Assembly (NCBI RefSeq): GCF_046156265.1
Contig: NZ_JAWDIR010000011.1
Span: 1,116,001 to 1,180,000 of the forward strand
Direction: 5' to 3'
Length of the DNA: 64,000 nucleotides
Origin: CAMDHY01 sp046156265
Lineage (GTDB): Bacteria; Pseudomonadota; Alphaproteobacteria; Rhizobiales; Segnochrobactraceae
This document shows, in pieces, positions 8,601-15,642 of the stretch. How positions within the stretch are numbered: position 1 is the first letter of the stretch; every line of letters starts with the position of its first letter. The translations under genes were made by a program, and so were the position numbers. The notes beneath the pieces are model-generated. The model was not told the DNA's origin, did no database searches, and saw only the letters and a list, made by a program, of their open reading frames with translations.

Positions 8601-9432
8601 CGGCGCGGCGGGTGGTGCCACCCGACTTGATGGCGCCGGCGGCACGGTCGCCGATCTTCAGGAAGCTCATCAGGCCGGACGAGCGCCCGCCACCCGACAG
8701 CCGCTCGCCTTCGCCACGCAGCGCGGAGAAGTTCGAGCCGGTGCCCGAGCCGTACTTGAACAGGCGCGCCTCGCGCACCCACAGGTCCATGATGCCGCCG
8801 TCGTTGACGAGATCGTCGCCGACCGACTGGATGAAGCAGGCGTGCGGCTGCGGGTGCTCGTAGGCGGTGGCGGACGCGACCAGCTTGCCGGTCTCGTGGT
8901 CGACGTAGAAGTGGCCCTGGCTCGGGCCGTCGATGCCGTAGGCCCAGTGCAGGCCAGTGTTGAACCACTGGGGCGAGTTCGGCGCCACCTTCTGGGTGGC
9001 GAGCATGAAGCGCAGCTCGTCAAAGAAGGCGCGAGCGTCGGCCTCGCCGTCGAAGTAGCGGCCCTTCCAGCCCCAGTAGGTCCAGGTGCCGGCGAGCCGG
9101 TCGAAGACCTGGCGGGCGTCGGTCTCGCCGACGCTGCGCTCGCCGGCCGGCAATTCGGCCAGTGCCGCCTCGTCGGCGACGGAGCGCCACAGCCACGAGG
9201 GGATCGTCGATTCCTCGTGTTTGCGCAGGCGCGCCGGCACGCCGGCCTTGCGGAAGTACTTCTGCGCCAGCACGTCGGAGGCGACCTGGCTCCAGGCCTC
9301 GGGAACAGCGATGTCCTCGAGCCGGAACACCACCGAACCATCGGGATTGCGGATCTCGCTCGTCACCGTACGGAACGGGATCGACGCATAGGCGTCCTGA
9401 CCCTCGGTGGTGTAGCGCCGCTCGATCCGCAT
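5692..9432 (-). CDS. nrdJ: Adenosylcobalamin-dependent (class II) ribonucleoside-diphosphate reductase
   Basis: Reduces ribonucleotides to deoxyribonucleotides with a B12 radical, independent of oxygen. The 1246-aa length fits the long alphaproteobacterial NrdJ. Visible are NPCSEYMFLDDTACNLASLN in the catalytic barrel, APTGTIGLVMDCDTTG further on, and a C-terminal zinc-ribbon-like tail with repeated CxxC pairs (CGECGNF, CLKCDTCG) ending GCS, which includes the redox-active cysteines. The start is set at ATG 9432 (MRIERRYT) because GAGAGGA precedes it; an upstream ATG at 9540 would add 36 low-complexity residues. A palindrome like an NrdR box lies about 130 bases upstream. No B12 riboswitch was found. 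Confidence 0.97.
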   Translation of the reverse strand: MRIERRYTTEGQDAYASIPFRTVTSEIRNPDGSVVFRLEDIAVPEAWSQVASDVLAQKYFRKAGVPARLRKHEESTIPSWLWRSVADEAALAELPAGERSVGETDARQVFDRLAGTWTYWGWKGRYFDGEADARAFFDELRFMLATQKVAPNSPQWFNTGLHWAYGIDGPSQGHFYVDHETGKLVASATAYEHPQPHACFIQSVGDDLVNDGGIMDLWVREARLFKYGSGTGSNFSALRGEGERLSGGGRSSGLMSFLKIGDRAAGAIKSGGTTRRAAKMVVVDADHPDIETYVDWKVREEQKVAALVTGSKTVVKHLKAIMKACINCDGPGDSCFDPDKNPALKREIRAAKKAAVPMNYVLRVVQFAKQGYTDISFPIFDTDWDSEAYLTVSGQNSNNSVRVTDAFLKAVEEDGDWALIRRTDGKVAKTLKARELWEKIGYAAWASADPGIQFHSTINDWHTCPAGGDIRASNPCSEYMFLDDTACNLASLNLLQFRGEDGVFQVEAYEHAVRLWTVVLEISVLMAQFPSKRIAELSYEYRTLGLGYANIGGLLMTSGIPYDSAEGRAICGALTAIMTGVSYATSAEMARELGPFPGFPENRDAMLRVIRNHRRAAHGESEGYEALATAPVPLDHAACADKVLVEHARAAWDRALEWGSAFGFRNAQTTVIAPTGTIGLVMDCDTTGIEPDFALVKFKKLAGGGYFKIINRAVPEALRSLGYRESEIAEIEAYAVGHGTLAQAPAINHSTLRAKGFTDDVLAKLDVALKSAFDIKFAFNRWSLGEAFCTEVMRFTTVELDDPSFDMLAKLGFSKKDIDAANVHVCGAMTLEGAPYLKPEHLPVFDCANPCGRIGKRFLSVESHIRMMAAAQPFISGAISKTINMPNDATVEDCKAAYTLSWRLALKANALYRDGSKLSQPLNSQLLADDDDVDDVVEAIIAEPPAVRAREVAERIVERIIEREVQVREREKLPGRRKGYTQKAIVGGHKVYLRTGEYDDGRLGEIFIDMHKEGAAFRSLMNNFAIAISLGLQYGVPLEEYVDAFTFTRFEPAGFVQGNDYVKNATSILDYIFRELAISYLGRHDLAHVSQDDIGSTAMGTGVDEGKAPGPEHVVSKGLVRGRTTAFRVLETPAGELRGGPKASGAPVASAHGSVTALRGGAGAALAFHRSEPLEDPEEDPETALVPSPAPQPAQKSARADKAEKAALARLKGYEGESCGECGNFTMVRNGTCLKCDTCGATSGCS

Positions 9433-9956
9433 CTTCGTCGTCCTCTCAACCGTCCGGCCACGTGGGCCGGTCGTCCGATGCTCTGTCCGGTGGCCGGCGG
9501 GCCCACGGTATGGCGGGATGGCGATCTCTCGGGACCGCATCCGGTATCATCATGGACTCGGTGCCACTAAATATAGTGCTACCGAGCGCTTTTGTCGCCC
9601 CCCGCGTCGGCGCGCGGCATCGCGCATGCGTCGGCGCGGTCCGTGGACAGTGCCACGAACGGCGGCTGGTCAGGGGAGGCTTCTTTGGGGGTTTCGGTGC
9701 ACCCGGCGCGCCGGGGCATCGTCAGTGGCCGAACACTAGGGCGACTCGCCGAAACGGGTCAAGCGATGGTGGCCGCAATTTCGGTGGCACAACATCTAGT
9801 ATGTCGCTTGACACTGGGGAAAGCGGGGAAAGCCGCGGCTCCGCATCACCGTGCGCACCCGATGCGCCCGCTGCGGCCCTGTGGACGGCGCAACGCCGCC
9901 TCGTCCAGGCCCCGGCCTTGGATTGTGATGACCGTCGAAGGACGTGGGTGGATGCG
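9433..9956. other. Intergenic region upstream of nrdJ
   Basis: About 520 bases with no convincing gene. It holds the NrdR-like palindrome at 9565-9578 and a second weaker dyad, ACATCTAGTATGT, at 9792-9804. I looked for the cobalamin riboswitch B12 box on the nrdJ strand and did not find it. The rest is GC-rich with no recognisable structure. Confidence 0.6.
9565..9578. promoter_or_regulatory. Candidate NrdR box
   Basis: CACTAAATATAGTG is a near-perfect dyad (CACTA/TAGTG around AATA) with outer GGT/ACC also symmetrical. It matches the NrdR repressor box pattern (ACACTATATATAGTGT-like) known upstream of ribonucleotide reductase operons. It stands out as an AT-rich palindrome in a GC-rich region, about 130 bases upstream of the nrdJ start. 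NrdR boxes commonly occur in pairs; a clear second copy at the usual spacing was not seen. Confidence 0.65.
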
Positions 9957-10025
9957 ATGGCGCTCAACATCAAGAACCGCGAGGCCGAGCGGCTGGCGCG
10001 CGACGCGAGGGGACTGCCACGGTGA
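9957..10025 (+). pseudogene. vapB antitoxin remnant with internal deletion
   Basis: The 22-residue frame MALNIKNREAERLAR-DARGLPR joins the conserved N terminus of Rv0623/PSK-type VapB antitoxins (MALNIKN..AERLAR) to the typical VapB C-terminal tail (..D..GLPR). Some 50-55 internal codons found in intact homologues are missing. The stop overlaps the next GTG as GTGA, exactly the coupling seen in complete vapBC pairs, including the intact pair at 13068-13627. The deletion assignment rests on family knowledge; no intact copy is present here for comparison. Confidence 0.6.
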
Positions 10026-10138
10026 TCTTAGACACCCAGGCAATCGTCGCGGCTGAAGGCCGCCGCCCGCGGCGCCCTGCCGTCTGGACTTGGGCTCGGG
10101 CCGCTGGCATGGTCCCGCCGACTTCCGATCACCCGTGA
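10022..10138 (+). pseudogene. vapC toxin remnant (N-terminal fragment)
   Basis: From the GTG at 10022 the frame reads VILDTQAIVAAE, the first beta strand of a PIN-domain VapC toxin with its first catalytic Asp. It then runs into unrelated arginine/proline-rich sequence and stops after 38 codons. The remaining three acidic residues of the PIN site are absent, so no active nuclease could be made. It overlaps the vapB remnant by four bases. The NDUFA12 gene begins ten bases further on, so the deletion may have been bounded by the need to keep that gene. Confidence 0.55.
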
Positions 10139-10148
10139 CGGGGCGCCG

Positions 10149-10559
10149 ATGCGCGACTTTCTCATTCACGTGTTCACCTGGTGGAACGGCTGGACCATCG
10201 GGACCAAGCTGTGGACGAGCCGCTTCGGCGAACGGGTGGGTACCGACGAGTTCGGCAACGTCTACTACCGCACCCGCGGCGGCAAGGTGGACCCGACGCT
10301 CGGCTTCCAGCGCCGCTGGGTGATCTACAACGGCCCGGCGGAGGCGAGCTCGATTCCCGCCGGCTGGCACGGCTGGATGCACCATCGCGTCGACACGCCG
10401 CCGAGCGAGCAGCAGTACGTGCCGCGCCCGTGGCAGCTGCCGGCGCAGCCGAACCTCACCGGCACGCCCGCCGCCTATCGTCCGTCCGGCTCGATCCTCA
10501 AGGACGCGCAGCGTCCGGCGGCGACCGGCGACTACGACGCCTGGACCCCCGGCGGCTGA
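10149..10559 (+). CDS. NADH:ubiquinone oxidoreductase NDUFA12-family accessory subunit
   Basis: A 136-aa homologue of the 17.2-kDa mitochondrial complex I subunit (NDUFA12/B17.2), found as a supernumerary complex I subunit in alphaproteobacteria and mitochondria. Characteristic features are TWWNGWTIGTKLWTSRFGE, then the DEFGNVYYR strand and RRWVIYNGPAEASSIPAGWHGWMHH (seen in parts), with a proline-rich C terminus containing the conserved PNLTGTP. It lies on the membrane-peripheral arm of complex I and needs no signal peptide. The ATG at 10149 gives the usual MRDFLIHVFTWW start. The main nuo operon is not in this window, as is usual for this gene. Confidence 0.95.
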   Translation: MRDFLIHVFTWWNGWTIGTKLWTSRFGERVGTDEFGNVYYRTRGGKVDPTLGFQRRWVIYNGPAEASSIPAGWHGWMHHRVDTPPSEQQYVPRPWQLPAQPNLTGTPAAYRPSGSILKDAQRPAATGDYDAWTPGG

Positions 10560-10679
10560 GGCCGCGACCCGCCACGACCCCTGTGTTCCCGTTCACAGCC
10601 GACCCGGCGCCTGCCCGCTAGCCTCCTTCGTGACTGAAGCGCTCCGAGATCTCGGAGCCGTCACACGAAGGGGAGCATC

Positions 10680-12932
10680 ATGTCGACTACCGTTGCGCGT
10701 GCGGACCGCAGCATCGTCCGCAAGACCGTTGCAGGGCTCCGGGCCGCCGCGAGCGCGGCGGTGCTGGCCGCCTTCGTCGCCACCGGCGCGCCGGCCTCGG
10801 CCTCCGACATTCCCTCGCTCGGCGTGCACCTCTCCGGTGTTCGCGACTACGCCACGCAGCACCCGTTCCTCGACCGCTACAAGACGGCGCGCGACTGGGC
10901 GATCCACGACCCGAACGGCGCCTTCGCCGTCTTCGACCCCAGCCTGAAGCTCGACGAGGACGGCTGGCCGACCGAGGTGCCCGCCGGTCGCCGGCTGATC
11001 ACCGCCGTCGGCGTCGACCCCACAGACGACGCCATCACCGACCGCTACGTCGTGCTCTTCGACGGCGACGGCACCGTCGAGTATATCGGCGCCACCGTGC
11101 TCGACGACCGTCCGGGCCGCCACCGCGTCGAGATGAATGCGGGCGAGGGCGAGGGGTTCGCCAACCTGTTCGTGCTGATCTCCCGCACACAGCGTGGCGA
11201 TCATATCCGCAACATCCGCGTCGTCCGCGAGGACCAGCTGAAGGCCTTCGAAGCCGGCGAGATCTTCAACCCGGCATTCCTCGCCCGGCTGAAGGACTTC
11301 ACCATGCTGCGGTTCATGGACTGGATGGGGACGAACGATTCGGTCGTCACCACCCCAGACACCCGCCGCCGCGTCACCGACGCCTCGTGGACGAACGAGA
11401 ACGTCTGGGAATCGAGCCGCCGCGCCGGCGTGCCGATCGAGATCGTCGTCGAGCTCGCCAATCGCGTCGGTGCCGACGCCTGGATCAACGTGCCCCACGG
11501 TGCCGACGACGCGCTGGTGCGGGAGTATGCGGAGATCGTGCGGGACCGGCTGGACCCGCGCCTGAAGGTCTTCGTCGAGTACTCGAACGAGGTGTGGAAC
11601 TTCGGCTTCGGCCAGGCGCAGGAGACGTTCGACGCGGCGCAGGCACGCTGGAGCGCGGCGTTCGCCCGCCGCTGCACCGGCAACCCCGACCGCGGCACCG
11701 CCTGGATGCAGCTCTACGGCACCCGCGCCGCCGAGGTGATGGACATCTTCTCCGACGTCTTCGGCCGCGAGGCGAAGCGGCGACTGGTGCGGGTGGCGGC
11801 GACGCAAACCGCCTTCCTCGGCCTCGAGGCGGCCATCCTGGAAGCGCCGCTCGCCGTCTGCGAGGGCAAGCCGGCCCCGAAGGCGAGCTTCGACGCCTAC
11901 GCCGTCACTGGCTACTTCGAAGGTGGCCTCTATGCCGACGGCAACATCTCGTTCATCGACAACGTGCCCGAGGTCCGCCGCTTCGCCCGCCAGGGCGAGG
12001 CCGGGCTCGCCAAGGCCTTTCGCCAGATGGACAAGGGCGACCTGTTCCCGACGCAGGAGGGCTTCATCTCGCTGGAGGACCCGTCGGACGACGGCGTCAC
12101 CACCGGCTTGCGCGGACTGTTCGCCTACCACGCGAACGTCGCTCGCGAGAACGGCTTCGAACTCGTCGCCTACGAGGGCGGGCCGCACCTGTTCTCCTCG
12201 TTCGAGACGACCCGCGGTCTCACCGACTTCTTCGCCAAGCTCAACCGCGACCGCCGGATGGGTGATCTCGTCACGAAGATGCTCGACCTCTTCAAGGACG
12301 CCGGCGGCACCCGCTTCGCCTATTTCGCCGACGTCGAGCCCTACACCGAGTTCGGCTTCTGGGGGGCGCTCGAATCCGTCTACCAGAAGCGCTCGGCGAA
12401 GTTCGACGCGATCACCGCCTGGAGCCGCGACAACACCATCCCCAATCGCGACCGCCGGGATCCCGGCGCCTTCGTCGACGGCGAATTCTTTGCCGGCGGC
12501 AGCAAGGCGGACCGCCGCAGCTTCGGGCCGGGCAACGACCGCGCGAATGGCGGCAAGGGCAACGACGTCTTCGACGGCGGGCCGGGCTCCGACATCCTCG
12601 ACGGTGGTCCGGGCCAGGACACGCTGACCGGCGGCCCCGGCCCGGACCGCTTCCGCATCGCCTCGCCGAAGGAAGCGGGCGACACCATCACCGACTTTGA
12701 GGTGATCGACCGCATCGTCCTGCCGGCCGCCGGCTGGAAGGGGCTGGAGGCTGGCAAGGTGCGTATCGTCAACGGCAGGGCCGCGACCTCGACCAGACCG
12801 ACCTTCCTGTTCGACGCCGCGACCGGCCGCCTGAGCTTCGACCGCGACGGCACGGGACCGAAGACGCCGGTACTGGTCGCGACGCTGACGGGGGCGACGA
12901 AGGTGACGGCCGCAAACATCGAGGTGGAGTGA
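10680..12932 (+). CDS. Secreted glycosidase-like protein with C-terminal RTX calcium-binding repeats
   Basis: A 750-aa exported protein. The N terminus is a long Sec-type signal ending near APASAS (about residue 41). The central region looks like a clan-A TIM barrel: E304 lies in VEYSNEVWN, a classic acid/base position, and E499 lies in AYEGGPHLF, a plausible nucleophile. RTX-type GGxGxD repeats (GGKGNDVF, GGPGSDIL, GGPGQDTL, GGPGPDRF) occupy about residues 620-660, followed by a short beta-rich tail. I cannot name the glycoside hydrolase family or substrate. A Sec signal with RTX repeats argues for two-step export, possibly by the type II system encoded 2 kb downstream. RBS GGGGAGC precedes the ATG. 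Confidence 0.8.
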   Translation: MSTTVARADRSIVRKTVAGLRAAASAAVLAAFVATGAPASASDIPSLGVHLSGVRDYATQHPFLDRYKTARDWAIHDPNGAFAVFDPSLKLDEDGWPTEVPAGRRLITAVGVDPTDDAITDRYVVLFDGDGTVEYIGATVLDDRPGRHRVEMNAGEGEGFANLFVLISRTQRGDHIRNIRVVREDQLKAFEAGEIFNPAFLARLKDFTMLRFMDWMGTNDSVVTTPDTRRRVTDASWTNENVWESSRRAGVPIEIVVELANRVGADAWINVPHGADDALVREYAEIVRDRLDPRLKVFVEYSNEVWNFGFGQAQETFDAAQARWSAAFARRCTGNPDRGTAWMQLYGTRAAEVMDIFSDVFGREAKRRLVRVAATQTAFLGLEAAILEAPLAVCEGKPAPKASFDAYAVTGYFEGGLYADGNISFIDNVPEVRRFARQGEAGLAKAFRQMDKGDLFPTQEGFISLEDPSDDGVTTGLRGLFAYHANVARENGFELVAYEGGPHLFSSFETTRGLTDFFAKLNRDRRMGDLVTKMLDLFKDAGGTRFAYFADVEPYTEFGFWGALESVYQKRSAKFDAITAWSRDNTIPNRDRRDPGAFVDGEFFAGGSKADRRSFGPGNDRANGGKGNDVFDGGPGSDILDGGPGQDTLTGGPGPDRFRIASPKEAGDTITDFEVIDRIVLPAAGWKGLEAGKVRIVNGRAATSTRPTFLFDAATGRLSFDRDGTGPKTPVLVATLTGATKVTAANIEVE

Positions 12933-12977
12933 GCGGGAATGATGAGCCGCTGAGCGGACGAGATCGTACGTGAATGT

Positions 12978-13005
12978 CGGGCCGGCGATATCGATCGCCG
13001 GCCCG
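12978..13005 (+). terminator. Hairpin downstream of the RTX gene
   Basis: A perfect 12-bp stem (CGGGCCGGCGAT and complement) closes a 4-base loop 45 bases after the stop at 12932. There is no strong T run after it, so termination efficiency is uncertain, but its place between the RTX gene and vapB fits a terminator. Confidence 0.5.
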
Positions 13006-13018
13006 GTCGGCATTGCCG

Positions 13019-13038
13019 ATGGCATCGATCGATGCCAT
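13019..13038. promoter_or_regulatory. 20-bp perfect palindrome, candidate VapB operator
   Basis: ATGGCATCGATCGATGCCAT reads identically on both strands and ends 29 bases before the vapB start codon. VapB-type antitoxins with an N-terminal ribbon-helix-helix bind palindromes overlapping their own promoter, so this is the natural autoregulatory operator. The following TTTTGTG stretch could also make it act as a weak hairpin terminator for the gene upstream. Confidence 0.55.
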
Positions 13039-13067
13039 TTTGTGTGCCTGTTTTGTGAGGCCGCGCC

Positions 13068-13265
13068 ATGCGAACCACGATCGCCCTCGACGACGACCAA
13101 GTCGCACGAGCACAGGCACTGACTGGACTGACCGAGAAATCGGCGCTGGTGCGCGAAGCTCTGAAGGCGCTCATCGAGCGGGAAAGCGCCCGCCGCCTCG
13201 CGCGGCTCGGGGGCAGCGAGCCCGACCTTGTTGCCGTGCCGCGGCGGCGAACGGCTGGACGGTGA
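13068..13265 (+). CDS. vapB: Type II antitoxin, VapB family
   Basis: A 65-aa antitoxin. The N terminus MRTTIALDDDQVARAQALTG is the beta strand and first helix of the ribbon-helix-helix-like DUF2191/VapB class, followed by EKSALVREALKALIERES, the second DNA-binding helix region. The basic C terminus should wrap around the toxin. The stop codon overlaps the GTG start of vapC (GTGA), so translation is coupled. It neutralises the PIN RNase and with it should repress its own promoter through the palindrome just upstream. Confidence 0.9.
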   Translation: MRTTIALDDDQVARAQALTGLTEKSALVREALKALIERESARRLARLGGSEPDLVAVPRRRTAGR

Positions 13266-13627
13266 TCCTGGTCGACACATCAGTCTGGATCGACCACCTC
13301 CGGCGAAATGACCTGGAACTGGCAGGGCTTCTCGATGCCGGGCGGGTTCTGACGCATCCCTTCATCATCGGCGAGATCGCGCTCGGCCATCTTCGCCAAC
13401 CCGCCAGAATCCTTCGGGACCTCGGCGACTTGCCGAAGGCGGCGGTGGCGACCGACGCCGAGGTTCTCACCTTCATCTCGGCGCAGTCTCTCGCCGGCAC
13501 CGGCATCGGATACGTTGATGCGCACATTCTCGCTGCGGTCCGCCTGACTCCCGGTGCGGCCCTGTGGACACGGGACCGCCGGCTTTCCAATCTGGCGAAG
13601 GACCTAGGGTACGCCGCGTTGCACTGA
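13262..13627 (+). CDS. vapC: Type II toxin VapC, PIN-domain ribonuclease
   Basis: A 121-aa PIN-domain RNase, the toxin of the pair. All four expected acidic residues are visible: D5 in ILVDTSVWID, E38 in FIIGEIALG, D86 in GYVDAHIL and D105 in WTRDRRL, so the metal site is intact. VapC toxins cleave tRNA or rRNA to stop growth when the antitoxin is lost. The GTG at 13262 is chosen because it overlaps the vapB stop by four bases and gives the canonical VILVDTSVWI start. A decayed second vapBC lies 3 kb to the left. Confidence 0.93.
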   Translation: MILVDTSVWIDHLRRNDLELAGLLDAGRVLTHPFIIGEIALGHLRQPARILRDLGDLPKAAVATDAEVLTFISAQSLAGTGIGYVDAHILAAVRLTPGAALWTRDRRLSNLAKDLGYAALH

Positions 13628-13752
13628 AGGGCGCCCGTGGCGTGGCGACACCGTTACACCGATCGGATGCCACCCTTGCCCGGCTCCGGCTCCGGGTGCA
13701 CCTTGCGCGGCCGAACGCCATCGACGGCCGCAACCAACAACGACCGAGCGCC

Positions 13753-14910
13753 ATGAACCCGCTGTTCGCTTCCCTGCCGACGACCATCTTCGAAGAGATG
13801 TCGCAACTCGCCCGCGCCCACGGCGCAATCAATCTCGGCCAGGGCTTTCCCGACGATCCGGGGCCGGAGGACGTTCGGCGCAAGGCGGCCGAGGCGGTCG
13901 TCGACGGCTACAACCAGTACCCGTCGATGATGGGCATTCCTGAGCTCCGGCGGGCCATTGCCGACCACTACCGGCAGCATCAGGGCCTCGAGCTCGACGC
14001 CGACACGGAGTGCATGGTGACGTCCGGCGCCACCGAGGCGCTCGCCGCCTCCATCCTCGGTCTCGTCGCGCCGGGCGACGAGGTGGTGCTGTTCGAGCCG
14101 GCCTACGACGCCTACCTGCCGCTTGTCCGCCAGGCGGGCGGGATTCCGCGGCTCGTCAAGCTGTCGCCGCCGGACTGGCGCTTCGACCCCGAGGCGCTCG
14201 CCGCCGTTATCTCGCCGAAGACCAAGCTCCTCATCATCAACAACCCGCTCAATCCCGCCGGCGCGGTGTGGCCGCGCGAGGATCTCGAAGCCCTCGCCAA
14301 GGCGATCGAGGGGACCGAGGCGATCGTCGTCTCCGACGAGGTCTGGGAACACGTCATCTTCGACGGCAGGCCGCACGTCACGGTGCTGTCGGTGCCGGGC
14401 CTGCGCGAGCGGTCGGTGAAGATCGGCTCGGCCGGCAAGATCTTCTCGCTGACGGGCTGGAAGGTCGGCCTCGTCGTCGCGGCGCCGCACATCCTGCGCG
14501 TCGTCGCCAAGGCGCACCAGTTCCTCGCCTTCACCACCGCGCCCAACCTGCAGACGGCCGTCGCCTACGGCCTCGCCAAGGACGATACTTATTTCACCGA
14601 CATGCGGGCGCGGCTGCAGGCGCAGCGGGACTATTTCTCGGCGGGGCTGAAGGCGGCCGGCTTCACGGTGCTGCCGTCGGCCGGCACCTACTTCGTCTGC
14701 GTCGATCTCAAGCCGCTCGGGCTCTCCGACGATGCCGCCTTCTGCAAGCGGCTCGTCGCCGAGGCGAAGGTGGCGGCGATCCCGGTGTCGGCGTTCTATT
14801 CCGGCGACGCCGTCCGCCACGTCGTGCGCTTCTGCTTCGCCAAGAACGAGGCGACGCTGGACGAGGCGATCGCCCGGCTGGTGCGGGCGGCCCCGGCGCT
14901 CGCCGCCTGA
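13753..14910 (+). CDS. PLP-dependent class I/II aminotransferase
   Basis: A 385-aa fold-type I aminotransferase of the kynurenine/methionine aminotransferase-like group. Motifs: GAINLGQGFPD near the N terminus, MVTSGATEAL for cofactor phosphate binding, NNPLNPAG, VSDEVWEHV with the PLP-binding Asp, and SAGKIFSLTGWKVG containing the Schiff-base lysine. The usual C-terminal Arg for carboxylate binding lies in HVVRFCFAKNE. The ATG at 13753 gives a family-standard N terminus (MNPLFASLPTTIFEEMS); an in-frame 63-residue upstream extension looks noncoding. The substrate cannot be assigned from sequence alone; Met, Gln and Kyn are options. It stands alone. Confidence 0.93.
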   Translation: MNPLFASLPTTIFEEMSQLARAHGAINLGQGFPDDPGPEDVRRKAAEAVVDGYNQYPSMMGIPELRRAIADHYRQHQGLELDADTECMVTSGATEALAASILGLVAPGDEVVLFEPAYDAYLPLVRQAGGIPRLVKLSPPDWRFDPEALAAVISPKTKLLIINNPLNPAGAVWPREDLEALAKAIEGTEAIVVSDEVWEHVIFDGRPHVTVLSVPGLRERSVKIGSAGKIFSLTGWKVGLVVAAPHILRVVAKAHQFLAFTTAPNLQTAVAYGLAKDDTYFTDMRARLQAQRDYFSAGLKAAGFTVLPSAGTYFVCVDLKPLGLSDDAAFCKRLVAEAKVAAIPVSAFYSGDAVRHVVRFCFAKNEATLDEAIARLVRAAPALAA

Positions 14911-14925
14911 GGGCGAAGCGCCACG

Positions 14926-15585
14926 TCAGCCGAGGAGGGGTATCGGAACCCCTCCGACGCGCAGCGCCCAGACGAGCCACGCAGCCGGCGCCAGGAAGGC
15001 CCCGAACGGAATCCAGGCAGCCATGTCGAGGCGTCGTCGCGCCGCGAGCGACGCGGCGACGATGACGAGCAGCGCGAAGAGCACCGCCACGAACAGCGCC
15101 GTCGGCAGGTCCGGCCAGGCGAGCCAAGGCGCGACGGCACCGGCGAGCTTGATGTCGCCGAGGCCGAGGCCCTCGATCCCGCGCGCCCGGCGGTAGAAGG
15201 TCCGCACCGCGAGCAGTGTCCCGGCTGCGATCGCGGCGCGGGCGAGCCCGTCGATCACGCCGAACAGAGGGCCCGCCCAGGCGGGCGTGTCGGCGGCCGT
15301 GCCGAACACCAGCGCCGGCGTCAGTGGCAGGCTGGCCGGTGGGGCTCCGAAGGCAGCCCAGGCGAGCCCGGCAACGAGCAAGGCGATGTTCGCCTCGTCC
15401 GGAATCTCGTAGGTGCGCAGGTCCGCGACAGCGATCCAGGCGGCGAGGCCGGCGAACACGGCTGCGAAAGGCGGCACGCCCGCCGCCAATGTGCCCGGCG
15501 CGAACCCTGTCGCGAAGGCGGCCCACGCGAAGGCGGCCGCGACCAAGGCCGCGAGCATGACGGGGAGGGGGGAGCGGCGGGTCAC
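14926..15585 (-). CDS. gspO: Prepilin peptidase (A24 family, short form) of the type II secretion locus
   Basis: An integral membrane aspartic peptidase that cleaves the leader of the pseudopilins GspG-K. The 219-aa protein has about six to seven hydrophobic segments. The two catalytic aspartates lie in AVADLRTYEIPDEAN and in GLGLGDIKLAG (the GxGD motif). The N-terminal zinc-cysteine methyltransferase domain of classical PilD/GspO is missing, so N-methylation would need another enzyme or does not occur. It follows gspD on the same strand with a 57-base gap and is probably co-transcribed with it. Confidence 0.9.
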   Translation of the reverse strand: MTRRSPLPVMLAALVAAAFAWAAFATGFAPGTLAAGVPPFAAVFAGLAAWIAVADLRTYEIPDEANIALLVAGLAWAAFGAPPASLPLTPALVFGTAADTPAWAGPLFGVIDGLARAAIAAGTLLAVRTFYRRARGIEGLGLGDIKLAGAVAPWLAWPDLPTALFVAVLFALLVIVAASLAARRRLDMAAWIPFGAFLAPAAWLVWALRVGGVPIPLLG

Positions 15586-15642
15586 GGTCGCGGCGACGGG
15601 GTCGGCCGCGGTGCGATGACGGCGGTCAAGGCAACGCCGCCC

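Noticed and set aside
5926..9570. A 1214-codon open frame on the plus strand opposite nrdJ
   Set aside because: It is a by-product of high GC in third codon positions of nrdJ. The product is Arg/Gly/Val-rich without domains, and the opposite strand has clear homology.
9792..9804. Second NrdR box (ACATCTAGTATGT)
   Set aside because: Symmetry is partial, the length is odd and it is over 200 bases from the first box, outside the usual spacing.
9541..9960. Possible cobalamin riboswitch before nrdJ
   Set aside because: No B12 box (GCCACTG..CGGGAAGG type) or companion elements were found on the nrdJ strand.
10593..13280. An 895-codon minus-strand frame opposite the RTX gene
   Set aside because: The plus strand encodes a signal peptide, glycosidase-like motifs and RTX repeats; the minus frame is low-complexity antisense sequence.
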